Source: Ferrimonas senticii DSM 18821 (GTDB lineage Bacteria > Pseudomonadota > Gammaproteobacteria > Enterobacterales > Shewanellaceae). From it: DNA of 64,000 bases. The translations under genes were made by a program, and so were the position numbers. This document shows positions 48,809 through 59,798 of the stretch, one piece after another (within the stretch, counting starts at the first letter, position 1; each line of letters opens with the position of its first letter). The DNA lies in contig NZ_KE383899.1 of NCBI RefSeq assembly GCF_000422665.1, forward strand, positions 12,915 to 76,914, in the 5' to 3' direction. The notes below the pieces were generated by a model, which was not told the DNA's origin, ran no database searches, and worked only from the letters and a program-made list of their open reading frames with translations.

Positions 48809-48826
48809 CATTTAGAAGTCTAAATG
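48809..48826. promoter_or_regulatory. Palindrome CATTTAGA-AG-TCTAAATG
   Basis: Perfect 8-bp arms separated by 2 bp, between divergent yhdT-panF and pflB. Probably a regulator site; no family recognised with confidence. Confidence 0.35.
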
Positions 48827-48994
48827 CGACTGTTTAATGAGGTTCAAACAAACAAATAAGTGACTTGGATCACCACTTGCACCCCAATCACGAGAGGCTG
48901 ATCACAAAAAAGGTAAATAGTTTTTTACCGCTCCATTTCCGTAACATCCGTTCATGCCTCGATAAAATCCCTATGCTAATCTCACCGTTGTAAT

Positions 48995-49007
48995 TTGGTA
49001 TGACCAA
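48995..49007. promoter_or_regulatory. PdhR/LldR-like operator upstream of pflB
   Basis: TTGGT-ATG-ACCAA, perfect 5-bp arms with the 3-nt spacer typical of PdhR (AATTGGTNNNACCAATT) and LldR sites, about 315 bp before the pflB start. The remaining 48703-49321 region shows small hairpins (49018-49035, 49063-49084) but no gene and no convincing FNR box. Confidence 0.5.
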
Positions 49008-49321
49008 TGTGCTCTAGGCCGCAGCACTGTGCGGCTGAAAAGACCAACATAAAACGGTACCTAAATAAGCCACCGGCTTTATTTTAATCGCCCGTTGTAC
49101 GCCGCATCGCGGTCGCTTCTATCCCGACCGCCTGCCCCGTCCATTTGAGGGCCACCGCTATTATGCCGGTTTGATTGCGGCGACCACCTGCCAAATTGCA
49201 CAGATTTTCTACCATTAGCCCTAACCCTTTAGGAGCGAATGGACACAGCCACAGGCTGAACTTAATACGGGCAGCACGCCCACACACTGGTAATCCACGG
49301 ATTAACGAAAAGGTAGATCGC

Positions 49322-51601
<2,280 letters not shown>

Positions 51602-51633
51602 TCTCAGAGTTCGTTAGTGAACTAGGTTGATTG

Positions 51634-51664
51634 AAGGCCTTGCCATTGCGGCAAGGCCTTTTTG
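51634..51664 (+). terminator. pflB terminator
   Basis: Stem AAGGCCTTGCC / GGCAAGGCCTT with a 5-nt loop, followed by TTTTG. A second perfect hairpin, CATGACCGC / GCGGTCATG (51782-51809), lies just before the pflA RBS. Confidence 0.85.
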
Positions 51665-51828
51665 CAATCTTAATCTGTATTGGTTTTTTCGATAACAGTA
51701 AGCACCAATACAGATTGTGATTTCTCTCCTGCCATTAGGCAGGCACATCGTCCGCCACAACTGGCAACGATGTTCACCAGCCATGACCGCCCCAGCAAGC
51801 GCGGTCATGCCACTGCGGAGTAGTGCTT

Positions 51829-52569
51829 ATGAGCGTCAAAGGACGTATTCACTCTTGGGAAACCTGCGGCACCGTTGATGGGCCAGGGATCCGCTTTATT
51901 GTGTTTATGCAAGGCTGCCAAATGCGCTGCCAGTACTGCCATAACCGCGACACTTGGGATATGAAAGGTGGCAAAGAGGTCACCGTTGAGGAAGTGCTAT
52001 CGCAACTGGATAGCTACAAACATTTCTTTGCTGCCAGTGGCGGCGGCATGACCATCAGTGGCGGCGAAGCGCTGCTGCAGATGGAGTTTGTCCGCGATAT
52101 GTTCCGCGGTGCCCAGGGCATCGGCGTGCACACCTGTTTGGATACCAACGGCTACATCAAAGGTCACAGCGAATTGCTGGATGAAGTGTTAGACGCCACC
52201 GATCTGGTGATGTTGGATCTGAAGCAGATCAACGACGATGTCCACCAAAACTTGGTTGGCGTTTCCAACAAGCGCCCGCTGGAATTTGCCCAGTACCTGG
52301 CCAAGCGCAACATCAAAACTTGGATCCGCTATGTGGTGGTACCAGGCTTTACCGACGATCTGGAATCGGCCGAGAAACTGGCAGAGTTTATCGCACCGAT
52401 GACCAACATCGACAAGGTAGAGTTGCTGCCATACCACGAGTTAGGCGCCCACAAATGGGAAAGCCTTGGCCACGACTACCCGCTTAAAGGCGTCAGACCG
52501 CCAGCGCGGGAAACCATGGAAGCGATCCAAGCGGTGTTCGAACGTCACGGCCTCAACGCCAAGTTCTAA
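51829..52569 (+). CDS. pflA: Pyruvate formate-lyase activating enzyme
   Basis: 246-aa radical SAM enzyme, same length as E. coli. The 4Fe-4S motif CQMRCQYC (CX3CX2C, about residues 29-36) follows [24 protein letters not shown] and [13 protein letters not shown] are also present. It installs the glycyl radical in PflB. GGAG lies 8 nt before the ATG at 51829; an in-frame start 6 nt upstream is less good. Confidence 0.96.
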   Translation: MSVKGRIHSWETCGTVDGPGIRFIVFMQGCQMRCQYCHNRDTWDMKGGKEVTVEEVLSQLDSYKHFFAASGGGMTISGGEALLQMEFVRDMFRGAQGIGVHTCLDTNGYIKGHSELLDEVLDATDLVMLDLKQINDDVHQNLVGVSNKRPLEFAQYLAKRNIKTWIRYVVVPGFTDDLESAEKLAEFIAPMTNIDKVELLPYHELGAHKWESLGHDYPLKGVRPPARETMEAIQAVFERHGLNAKF

Positions 52570-52587
52570 AATTGCTTTTTGCCAACA

Positions 52588-52617
52588 AAAAAACGCTGAC
52601 TAAGGTCAGCGTTTTTT
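52588..52617 (+). terminator. pflA terminator
   Basis: Stem AAACGCTGAC / GTCAGCGTTT with loop TAAG and a T-run, 19 bp after the stop. Confidence 0.88.
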
Positions 52618-52739
52618 ATTGCTCGCGCATCGTTGCTGATTGGTCAGGATGATTCCCAAGCCGATGTGAGCGACGGCTTTTGCTCTTACTAAAAACCAAC
52701 CACAGCTACCGAGTTACCCATAAAACAACACCTTAAACC

Positions 52740-52755
52740 ATTGGTCAGACCAATT
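52740..52755. promoter_or_regulatory. PdhR/LldR-like palindrome ATTGGT-CAG-ACCAAT
   Basis: Perfect 6-bp arms with a 3-nt spacer, matching AATTGGTNNNACCAATT at nearly all positions. Located between the convergent pflA and yfbV genes. A half-copy ATTGGTCAG lies near 52640. Confidence 0.45.
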
Positions 52756-52777
52756 TGTTTAACGTGCAGATAAAGGA

Positions 52778-52803
52778 ACGCCGCTTCGGTGAGGAAGCGG
52801 CGT
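52778..52803 (-). terminator. Hairpin after yfbV
   Basis: Perfect 10-bp stem ACGCCGCTTC / GAAGCGGCGT with a 6-nt loop on the minus strand, 24 bp after the yfbV stop; only a weak T-run (TCCTTTAT) follows. Confidence 0.5.
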
Positions 52804-52826
52804 CGGGGGCCAGCACGGCAGTCTAT

Positions 52827-53261
52827 CTATTGTCGCCAAAAGGCTCGGTCGAGGCGTTTAAACGCTCGGTCTAACAGGCATGCCATGTGCTGATACTGTG
52901 CTCGCGCCGTGACGGGCGCTTCGTCGCATCCGGCTTCAATCAGCCGTTGCCTAACCTCCTTGCACCAGTTTACCAGTGGCAGCGGCAGGGGTTGCACCGC
53001 TCGCCAGCCCAACCAGTATAGACCTTGCAGCGGCAAGGTGACAATAAATAGCCACTGCGCCCAGAACGGCGCGCTAAACTGCCCCATCAACTTAAGTTGG
53101 GCGGCGGCGGTCACCATCGCCACCACCGGCATCCACATGATCGCGAAGCGGGTTGCTTTGATCACTCGGTTTTCAGGGAAGCGACTGGCAAGTTCCGGCA
53201 CCATCGGCCAGCTACGCATATAGTGATAGCCCGTTCCAATTCGCTTAATTACTGAGTTCAA
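52827..53261 (-). CDS. yfbV: UPF0208 membrane protein YfbV
   Basis: 144 aa with two or three hydrophobic segments. Conserved-looking opening IGTGYHYMRSWPMVPELASRFPENRVIKATRFA-type region (positions 8-40) and PLQGLYWLGWRA match YfbV. Function uncertain; a role in chromosome Ter structuring was reported in E. coli, as I recall. Divergent from ackA, exactly as in E. coli. Confidence 0.9.
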   Translation of the reverse strand: MNSVIKRIGTGYHYMRSWPMVPELASRFPENRVIKATRFAIMWMPVVAMVTAAAQLKLMGQFSAPFWAQWLFIVTLPLQGLYWLGWRAVQPLPLPLVNWCKEVRQRLIEAGCDEAPVTARAQYQHMACLLDRAFKRLDRAFWRQ

Positions 53262-53532
53262 TCATTTGCCCCTTAGCAGTGAGTTTGGTCACAGTTTTGC
53301 TACCGATTTCACGATAGCACAGTAGTCCGTTGTCGTTATTGGGTAAAATGGTCTTACCCGATCGCGGCGCCGCTGTCCTTCACCTCTATTGTACTTCGCA
53401 ATGCGGCTGAAGGTTTAAGTCGGCTTCAAAGTGCCGCGACTATAATGATAGCTCCCTATCATATTTATCCCGCTTAGCGAGAACCCACTGGGCTCTGGCT
53501 CGGTGGTAATTTCATTTTTAGGTGATTAAACA

Positions 53533-54717
53533 ATGAGCAAACTTGTTCTAGTTCTTAACTGCGGTAGCTCCTCTCTGAAGTTCGCGGTAATCGACGCGTT
53601 GAACGGCGACGAGAAACTGTCTGGTCTGGCTGAGTGCTTCAACCTGGTTGACGCCCGCATCAAGTGGAAACTGAACGGCGAGAAGAGCGAAGCTGCTCTG
53701 GGCGCTGGCGCTGCGCACCGCGAAGCGCTGAGCTTCATCGTTGACACCATCCTGCCTGCTGAACTGGCAGAGCAGCTGGTAGCTGTTGGTCACCGTGTTG
53801 TACACGGCGGCGAGAAGTACACCAAGTCTGTACTGATCGACGACGCAGTAATGGCTGGTATCGAAGAGTGTGCTTCTTTGGCACCGCTGCACAACCCAGC
53901 AGCACTGATCGGTATCCGCAGCGCGCAAGCGTCTTTCGCTAACCTGCCACAGGTTGCTGTGTTTGACACCGCGTTCCACCAGACCATGCCAGCTGAAGCT
54001 TACAGCTACGCTATCCCACAGAAGCTGTACCGCGAGCACGGCATCCGTCGCTACGGCATGCACGGTACCTCTCACCTGTTCGTTTCCGGCGAAGCCGCTA
54101 AAGTACTGGGTCAAGAGATCGCTGACACCAACGTAATCACCTGTCACCTGGGCAACGGCGGTTCTGTAACTGCAGTTCGTGGCGGTAAGTCTGTAGATAC
54201 CTCTATGGGTCTGACCCCACTGGAAGGCATCGTAATGGGTACTCGCTCTGGCGATCTGGATCCAGCGATCATCTTCCACCTGGTAGACAACCTGGGCTAC
54301 ACCCTGACCGAAGTTAACGACATGCTGAACAAGCAGTCTGGTCTGCTGGGTCTGTCTGAAGTAACCAACGATTGCCGCGGCATCGAAGAAGGTTTCGCAG
54401 AAGGCCACAAAGGCGCGACTCTGGCTCTGGAAGTGTTCTGCTACCGTCTGGCTAAGTACGTTGCTTCTTACACCGTTCCGCTGAAGCGCGTTGACGCGAT
54501 CATCTTCACCGGCGGCATCGGCGAAAACTCCGATCTGATCCGTAAGAAAGTACTGGAGCATCTGGCTATCTTCGGTTACGAAGTAGATGCAGACAAGAAC
54601 ACCGCTGCTCGTTTCGGTAACGACGGCATCATCACCAAAGATGGCTCTCCAGTAGCTATGGTGATCCCAACCAACGAAGAGTTCGTGATCGCGTCTGACG
54701 CACTGTCACTGATCTAA
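53533..54717 (+). CDS. ackA: Acetate kinase
   Basis: 394 aa (400 in E. coli). Converts acetyl-P and ADP to acetate and [14 protein letters not shown] start (Asn/Ser), [19 protein letters not shown] (catalytic Asp), [29 protein letters not shown] and FTGGIGENS motifs are all intact. AGGTGA lies about 8 nt upstream. Strong codon bias. A terminator separates it from pta, so the two can be expressed unequally. Confidence 0.97.
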   Translation: MSKLVLVLNCGSSSLKFAVIDALNGDEKLSGLAECFNLVDARIKWKLNGEKSEAALGAGAAHREALSFIVDTILPAELAEQLVAVGHRVVHGGEKYTKSVLIDDAVMAGIEECASLAPLHNPAALIGIRSAQASFANLPQVAVFDTAFHQTMPAEAYSYAIPQKLYREHGIRRYGMHGTSHLFVSGEAAKVLGQEIADTNVITCHLGNGGSVTAVRGGKSVDTSMGLTPLEGIVMGTRSGDLDPAIIFHLVDNLGYTLTEVNDMLNKQSGLLGLSEVTNDCRGIEEGFAEGHKGATLALEVFCYRLAKYVASYTVPLKRVDAIIFTGGIGENSDLIRKKVLEHLAIFGYEVDADKNTAARFGNDGIITKDGSPVAMVIPTNEEFVIASDALSLI

Positions 54718-54732
54718 ATACAGATTGGTCAC

Positions 54733-54758
54733 AACGGGCTCCACGGAGCCCGTTTTTT
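54733..54758 (+). terminator. Terminator between ackA and pta
   Basis: Stem AACGGGCTCC / GGAGCCCGTT with loop AC plus T-run TTTTTG, 16 bp after ackA and 22 bp before pta. Confidence 0.75.
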
Positions 54759-54779
54759 GCTTTCTCAATGAGGTAATTG

Positions 54780-56924
54780 ATGTCTCGTTCAATTATGTTG
54801 ATCCCGGTTGGTACCGGTGTCGGCCTGACCTCCGTTAGCATGGGTATGGTCCGTGCACTGGAACGTCAAGGCGTTAAAGTTAACTTCTTTAAACCAATCG
54901 CCCAGCAGCGTCCTGGTGATATGGGCCCAGAGCGCTCTACCACCATCATGGGTACCTTCCCTAACATCAATCCGCCAGAGCCAATGGCGATTGAACAGGC
55001 TGAGCGTCTGATCTCCGCTGGTGACACCGATGTGCTGCTGGAAGAGATTGTTGGTGCCGCCAAAGCGGTTGATGGCAGCCATGAAGTGATGATCGTAGAA
55101 GGTCTGGTACCGACTCGTTCACACCCATTTGCTAACACCCTGAACAGCCGTATCGCCAAAGCGCTGGACGCGGATATCGTGCTGGTGATCAACCCAGGTT
55201 CCGATTCTGCCGCTCAGGTTCAAAGCCGTCTGGAAGTTGCGGTTAACAACTTCGGTGGTAAGTCCAACAAGCGCATCCTAGGTGCGGTTGTTAACAAGAT
55301 CGGTGCACCGGTTGATGAGCGCGGCCGTGCTCGCCCAGACCTGTCTGAAGCGTTCGATCACGAAGGCGTTGTTCGTGGCAGCCACACCGACATGTTCCAG
55401 CTGTCTGCCTCAAGCCCTGTGCCAATTCTGGGTGCGATCCCGTACAACCTGGCGCTGGTATCCCCACGTGCGTCCGATCTGGCCAAGCACTTGGGTGCTC
55501 GTCTGATCAACGCCGGTGAGATGCACTCCCGTCGTCTGCGTCGCGTATCTTTCTGCGCCCGCTCTATCCCGAACATGATCGGTCACCTGCAAGCGGATTC
55601 GCTGCTGGTTACCTCTGCCGATCGTGAAGACGTGGTGGTTTCCGTGTGTCTGGCAGCCATGAACGGCATGAAGCTGGGCGCCCTGCTGCTGACCGGCGGC
55701 TACGAGCTGGACGAAGGCGTTGCTCGCCTGTGTCAACAAGCGTTCGATACCGGCCTGCCAGTAATGGTTGCCGATACCAACACTTGGCAAACTGCGCTGA
55801 ACATCCAAAACTTCAACCACGAAGTGCCACTGGATGACATGGAGCGCATCGAAGAGGTGCAGAACTACGTTGCTGCCCACATCGATCGCAAGTTCATCGA
55901 AGGTCTGACCGACAACTCCAAGCGTGAAAACCGCCTGTCGCCACCAGCGTTCCGTTACCAGCTGACCGAACTGGCGCGTGCCGCTAAGAAGCGTGTTGTG
56001 CTGCCAGAAGGCGATGAGCCACGTACCGTGCAAGCCGCTGCGATCTGTGCTGAGCGCGGCATTGCGGAATGTGTGCTGATCGGTAACCCAGATGAGATCC
56101 GTCGCGTTGCTGAGCAAAACGGCGTAACTCTGGGTGAAGGCGTAACCATCGTTGATCCAGAAGCGGTACGTGAAAACTACGTGGCGCCAATGTGCGAACT
56201 GCGTCGCGGCAAAGGCCTGACCGAAGTTGTGGCTCGTGAGCAGCTGGAAGACACCGTGGTACTGGGTACCATGATGCTGGCGCAAAACGAAGTTGACGGT
56301 CTGGTTTCTGGTGCGGTTCACACCACCGCCAACACCATCCGTCCACCACTGCAGTTGATCAAGACCGCCCCAGGTTCTTCTCTGGTGTCTTCAATCTTCT
56401 TTATGCTGCTGCCTGATCAGGTTCTGGTTTACGGCGACTGTGCCATCAACCCAGATCCAAACGCCGAGCAACTGGCGGAGATCGCCATTCAGTCTGCTGA
56501 CTCTGCCAAGGCATTCGGCATCGAGCCTAAAGTGGCGATGATCTCTTACTCCACCGGTTCCTCTGGCGCTGGTGCAGACGTAGAGAAAGTGCGCGAAGCT
56601 ACTCGCATCGCTCAAGAGAAGCGTCCTGATCTGCTGATCGACGGCCCACTGCAGTACGATGCGGCAGTAATGCCAAACGTAGCGGCGTCTAAAGCACCAG
56701 GCAGCCCAGTAGCGGGTCAAGCTACCGTGTTCGTATTCCCAGATCTGAACACCGGTAACACCACCTACAAAGCGGTACAGCGCTCTGCGGATCTGATCTC
56801 TATCGGTCCAATGCTGCAAGGCATGCGCAAACCTGTGAACGATCTGTCCCGTGGCGCTCTGGTTGAAGACATCGTCTACACCATCGCTCTGACCGCAATT
56901 CAAGCCGGCGCTGCCGACGCCTAA
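54780..56924 (+). CDS. pta: Phosphate acetyltransferase
   Basis: 714 aa (714 in E. coli), the long type. N-terminal P-loop-like domain ([18 protein letters not shown]), central DRTGG-like regulatory domain, and C-terminal catalytic PTA domain from about residue 390 ([60 protein letters not shown] and [16 protein letters not shown]). Interconverts acetyl-CoA and acetyl-P. ATG at 54780 with AGGT upstream; a TTG just before is an alternative. Confidence 0.96.
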   Translation: MSRSIMLIPVGTGVGLTSVSMGMVRALERQGVKVNFFKPIAQQRPGDMGPERSTTIMGTFPNINPPEPMAIEQAERLISAGDTDVLLEEIVGAAKAVDGSHEVMIVEGLVPTRSHPFANTLNSRIAKALDADIVLVINPGSDSAAQVQSRLEVAVNNFGGKSNKRILGAVVNKIGAPVDERGRARPDLSEAFDHEGVVRGSHTDMFQLSASSPVPILGAIPYNLALVSPRASDLAKHLGARLINAGEMHSRRLRRVSFCARSIPNMIGHLQADSLLVTSADREDVVVSVCLAAMNGMKLGALLLTGGYELDEGVARLCQQAFDTGLPVMVADTNTWQTALNIQNFNHEVPLDDMERIEEVQNYVAAHIDRKFIEGLTDNSKRENRLSPPAFRYQLTELARAAKKRVVLPEGDEPRTVQAAAICAERGIAECVLIGNPDEIRRVAEQNGVTLGEGVTIVDPEAVRENYVAPMCELRRGKGLTEVVAREQLEDTVVLGTMMLAQNEVDGLVSGAVHTTANTIRPPLQLIKTAPGSSLVSSIFFMLLPDQVLVYGDCAINPDPNAEQLAEIAIQSADSAKAFGIEPKVAMISYSTGSSGAGADVEKVREATRIAQEKRPDLLIDGPLQYDAAVMPNVAASKAPGSPVAGQATVFVFPDLNTGNTTYKAVQRSADLISIGPMLQGMRKPVNDLSRGALVEDIVYTIALTAIQAGAADA

Positions 56925-56944
56925 TTGCCAGTCGTATCACTGTT

Positions 56945-56974
56945 CAAAAGCCGAGCATCTGCTCGGCTTTTTTG
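56945..56974 (+). terminator. pta terminator
   Basis: Stem AAAAGCCGAGCA / TGCTCGGCTTTT with T-run, about 20 bp after the stop. Confidence 0.88.
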
Positions 56975-57098
56975 TAGCGCCTAGGCCAGCAACTGAACAA
57001 TAGTAAAACACTGTCGTTACTGGGTTAAACCAACGATACTGTGTATAACCACAGTGAATCTGTGATCGCTGATCTCTGCCCCCGATCTTTTAACACCC

Positions 57099-57121
57099 TT
57101 ATCCACAGATTCTGTGGATAA
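57099..57121. promoter_or_regulatory. Two inverted perfect DnaA boxes forming a 23-bp palindrome
   Basis: TTATCCACAGA and its exact reverse complement TCTGTGGATAA are separated by one T, giving two consensus DnaA boxes (TTATCCACA) head to head. Three GATC sites lie just upstream (57064, 57071, 57084) and weaker 7/9 box matches near 57045 and 57165. The rest of 56975-57259 has no ORF. Confidence 0.7.
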
Positions 57122-57259
57122 CTGGCCAAACCAATTCTCCCGCAAGCAGCAACTTTTTCTGTGGCAAATACCGCAAATTTTGTTCAAGTCGAGGTTATTG
57201 CCATGGCAACGATTGCATACTGACTGCTGTTAATTTGCCAATCGAAACAGGACCTTGAT

Positions 57260-57688
57260 TTGCCACTGCGATCATTTACCGGGTTACTGCTTGCCGTGTG
57301 CCTTAGCGGCTGCAATCAACAGCAACCGCAAACCCCAGAACAGGTCGCCTTGACGCTATTTCACGCCCTGTATGTCGAGCATGATCTACGCCAAGCGAAA
57401 GCTCAGCTCAGTGCCGAATTATTAGCCCAATTTGAACAACATCAGTTGCCAAGCCAGATCCAACGCAACCTGTTTGCGCTGCCGCTCGAACAGGTCAGCG
57501 TCAGTGTTGCCGATGTGGAAGCGGACTTCTTTCGAAAAAATAGCGAACAAGTACGAGTGCTGATCCGGCTTGATGGCATTCAAGGGTTGAATACCATCAG
57601 CGATGATCGCTGGGTGAAGTTGCAGATGCTGGAACAGCGTTGGGTTGTCACCCAGTTATATGAAGACCCATTGGGCAATCGCAGTTAA
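57260..57688 (+). CDS. Small predicted lipoprotein
   Basis: 142 aa starting at a TTG with AGGA 7 nt upstream. Signal peptide with lipobox LSGC (Cys about residue 18), then a soluble domain with FHALYVEHDLRQAKAQLSAEL and a C-terminal part ISDDRWVKLQMLEQRWVVTQLYED, reminiscent of NTF2-like or lumazine-type periplasmic folds but not identifiable. Ends 2 bp before the convergent ggt gene. Function unknown. Downstream of the DnaA-box palindrome, whose occupancy could affect its promoter. Confidence 0.75.
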   Translation: MPLRSFTGLLLAVCLSGCNQQQPQTPEQVALTLFHALYVEHDLRQAKAQLSAELLAQFEQHQLPSQIQRNLFALPLEQVSVSVADVEADFFRKNSEQVRVLIRLDGIQGLNTISDDRWVKLQMLEQRWVVTQLYEDPLGNRS

Positions 57689-57690
57689 GA

Positions 57691-59415
57691 CTAACCGCCA
57701 GCGGCGATCCCTTCACGGCGGGGATCGGCGGCGCCCTGCCAACCGTTATTCACCCGCTTGATCACCTGCACACCGCTGTTCAGCGGTGCCAGTTTAACTT
57801 GGTAACCGCGTGTAATCATTTGCGGTGCCAGCGCTTCCAGTGCCGTTGCGGATTCCAGCAGCAGATAATCATTGCGGTGGCTTACCCGTGGCAGCGCCAG
57901 TGCCTGATCCAGTGGTAGTTGCCAATCCAACAAGCCGATGGTTACTTGGCTAACGTAGTTGATGATCCGACTGCCACCGGGCGATCCCAATGCCAGTAGC
58001 GGCTCTTTATCAGCATCTAACACTATGGTTGGCGCCATTGATGACCGCGGTCGTTTACCCCCCTCAACCCGATTCGCGGCCGGGTGTTCGGCACTGCCGG
58101 GGTTTAACGAAAAGTCGGTTAGCTGATTGTTCAATAAGAAACCGCCCACCATCACCGTCGAGCCAAACCCCATCTCAATGGAGCTCGTCAGACTGACTAA
58201 GTTACCGTCGGCATCCGCCAGCACCATATGGCTAGTGGATGGCAATGGCACCGTGGCATCATCCCCATGGTTTTGGGCAAACTCGCCGTGGGCAACAACA
58301 CCGCCATCCTGATACTTCGGAATGGCAGCACTGCGACCAGCCAGATAATCCGGCGCCAGCAATTGGGTTACCGGCACCGGCACAAAGTCTGGATCGGTCA
58401 GATAGTGGCCACGATCGGCGTAGGCGATGCGTGAGGCCTGAGCATAATAGTGGATGAAGTCGGCGCCATTGACCGCCATCTTATCGATGGCAAATGGTTG
58501 CAGCAGACCCAAGATCTGTGCCACCGCCACCCCGCCAGAGCTTGGTGGCGCCATGCCACACACATGGTACTGTCGATATGGGTGGCACAGCGGCTGACGC
58601 CACAGTGGCTGATAACCGGCGAGATCAGCCTCGCTTAACAGCCCAGGACGACTTGGATCCTGATTCACCGCTTGGACCATCTGCTTAGCTAATTCCCCTT
58701 GGTAAAAGGCATCAGGACCATTGCTGGCAATCATCCGCAGAGTTTTCGCCAAGGCGAGGTTTTTCAGGGGATCGCCGGCTTTAAGCCACTGGCCTTGCGG
58801 CGCAAAATAGCGGTTTGCTGGCCCAGAACGCTTTAGCCCCGGATTGATCTCCGCGGCCAGCAATTTGGCCAAGCGCGGCGATACCGAAAACCCCTGCTCA
58901 GCCAAGGTAATCGCATCGTCAAACAGTGCCGCCCACGGCAACTTGCCATGGCGTTGATGAGCCTCATAAAACCCCGCTATTACCCCGGGGACACCCACCG
59001 CCCGACCGCCTACCACCGCATCGATCCAGCGCAGCGGCTTGCCATCAACCATAAACAGATCAGGGGTGGCAGCTTGGGGTGCGGTCTCCCGTGCATCTAA
59101 GCTAACTAACTGCTGTTTATCGGCATCCCAATAGAGCATAAAGAAACCGCCGCCGATGCCAGAGGATTGCGGCTCGGTCAGAGTTAACACCATCTGCGCG
59201 GCAATCGCCGCATCAACGGCACTGCCGCCTTTACCAAGGATTTTTTGCGCAGCAGCGGTGGCATGAGGGTTGGCGGTCGCGGCCATATAGTTGGGCGCAA
59301 ACGCGATGCCACGTTGGTTAAAGCCAGTAGCGGCCTCTGGCTCAGCTTCAACGGCAACAACAGCTGACGAGATGGTTAACGCCAGTGCAGAGAGGGCGAT
59401 CGCGGTGGTTTTCAT
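57691..59415 (-). CDS. ggt: Gamma-glutamyltranspeptidase
   Basis: 574 aa from ATG at 59415, giving a clear signal peptide (about residues 1-24); the longer frame to 59535 runs through a terminator. Periplasmic, self-cleaving enzyme that hydrolyses or transfers gamma-glutamyl from glutathione. GGSAVDAAIAAQMVLTLTEPQSSGIGGG is the family's substrate-site region (positions about 58-85). The cleavage site lies before the Thr in PLPSTSHMVLADADGN; FLLNNQLTDFS and LGSPGGSRIINYV complete the small subunit. Confidence 0.93.
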   Translation of the reverse strand: MKTTAIALSALALTISSAVVAVEAEPEAATGFNQRGIAFAPNYMAATANPHATAAAQKILGKGGSAVDAAIAAQMVLTLTEPQSSGIGGGFFMLYWDADKQQLVSLDARETAPQAATPDLFMVDGKPLRWIDAVVGGRAVGVPGVIAGFYEAHQRHGKLPWAALFDDAITLAEQGFSVSPRLAKLLAAEINPGLKRSGPANRYFAPQGQWLKAGDPLKNLALAKTLRMIASNGPDAFYQGELAKQMVQAVNQDPSRPGLLSEADLAGYQPLWRQPLCHPYRQYHVCGMAPPSSGGVAVAQILGLLQPFAIDKMAVNGADFIHYYAQASRIAYADRGHYLTDPDFVPVPVTQLLAPDYLAGRSAAIPKYQDGGVVAHGEFAQNHGDDATVPLPSTSHMVLADADGNLVSLTSSIEMGFGSTVMVGGFLLNNQLTDFSLNPGSAEHPAANRVEGGKRPRSSMAPTIVLDADKEPLLALGSPGGSRIINYVSQVTIGLLDWQLPLDQALALPRVSHRNDYLLLESATALEALAPQMITRGYQVKLAPLNSGVQVIKRVNNGWQGAADPRREGIAAGG

Positions 59416-59513
59416 AACAGGGTCGCAACAGAGGGTTGATGGCAGCAGTGTGAGCAATCCGTTGGCCGATGGCAACCACCGACCGAGGCTGTCAGAGCGA
59501 CAATGATGGCCGC

Positions 59514-59548
59514 AAAAACAACAACAGCGACCCAAAGGTCGCTGTTGT
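59514..59548 (-). terminator. Terminator of the 36-aa ORF
   Basis: Minus-strand perfect 12-bp stem ACAACAGCGACC / GGTCGCTGTTGT with a TTTG loop, followed by TTTTTG, 19 bp after the small ORF stop and upstream of ggt. Confidence 0.88.
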
Positions 59549-59566
59549 GAAATTCTGTGTTAGTGG

Positions 59567-59677
59567 CTAGTCGACGAAGCTGTCTTCGGGATTGTCAAAC
59601 GACAACTCTTCCGCCACTTCGTCTTGCACTTGGTAGTACGCGTCTTGGTATTCAACGTCTTGCGCTTTAGCTTCCAT
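59567..59677 (-). CDS. Unidentified 36-aa acidic protein
   Basis: MEAKAQDVEYQDAYYQVQDE then VAEELSFDNPEDSFVD: very acidic, no Cys, with no signal or membrane segment. The ATG has a TAAGGAG box 5 nt upstream, a perfect -10 TATAAT on the minus strand at 59722-59727, and a strong terminator right after the stop. It is thus a self-contained transcription unit of coding type. A longer frame overlapping it (59560-59751) starts out of register and has basic low-quality sequence. Not recognised. Confidence 0.7.
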   Translation of the reverse strand: MEAKAQDVEYQDAYYQVQDEVAEELSFDNPEDSFVD

Positions 59678-59721
59678 GGTGGCTCCTTACTGCTGATGAT
59701 TACTTGCCGAACTCTTTGGTA

Positions 59722-59782
59722 ATTATAATCACAGCAATTCACAAGATCCACCGCAAATCACAGCCAGTACCGAAAATTCACA
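59722..59782 (-). promoter_or_regulatory. Promoter with four phased TGTGA motifs
   Basis: TATAAT at 59722-59727 (minus strand) is preceded by four direct TGTGA motifs at 59729-59733, 59739-59743, 59758-59762 and 59778-59782, spaced 10, 19 and 20 bp. No good -35 is present, which would fit an activator-dependent promoter. Confidence 0.45.
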
Positions 59783-59798
59783 GAATCAAGCAAATGCC

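Noticed and set aside
48703-49321. FNR boxes (TTGATNNNNATCAA) for pflB
   Set aside because: Only poor partial matches such as TTGGATCACC; not good enough to report.
51614-51808. 64-aa frame between pflB and pflA
   Set aside because: Covers the pflB terminator and a second hairpin on the opposite strand; no RBS.
59560-59751. 63-aa frame overlapping the 36-aa ORF
   Set aside because: It runs through the promoter and RBS of the smaller frame and encodes low-quality Lys/Thr-rich sequence; the 36-aa frame has the RBS and the terminator spacing.
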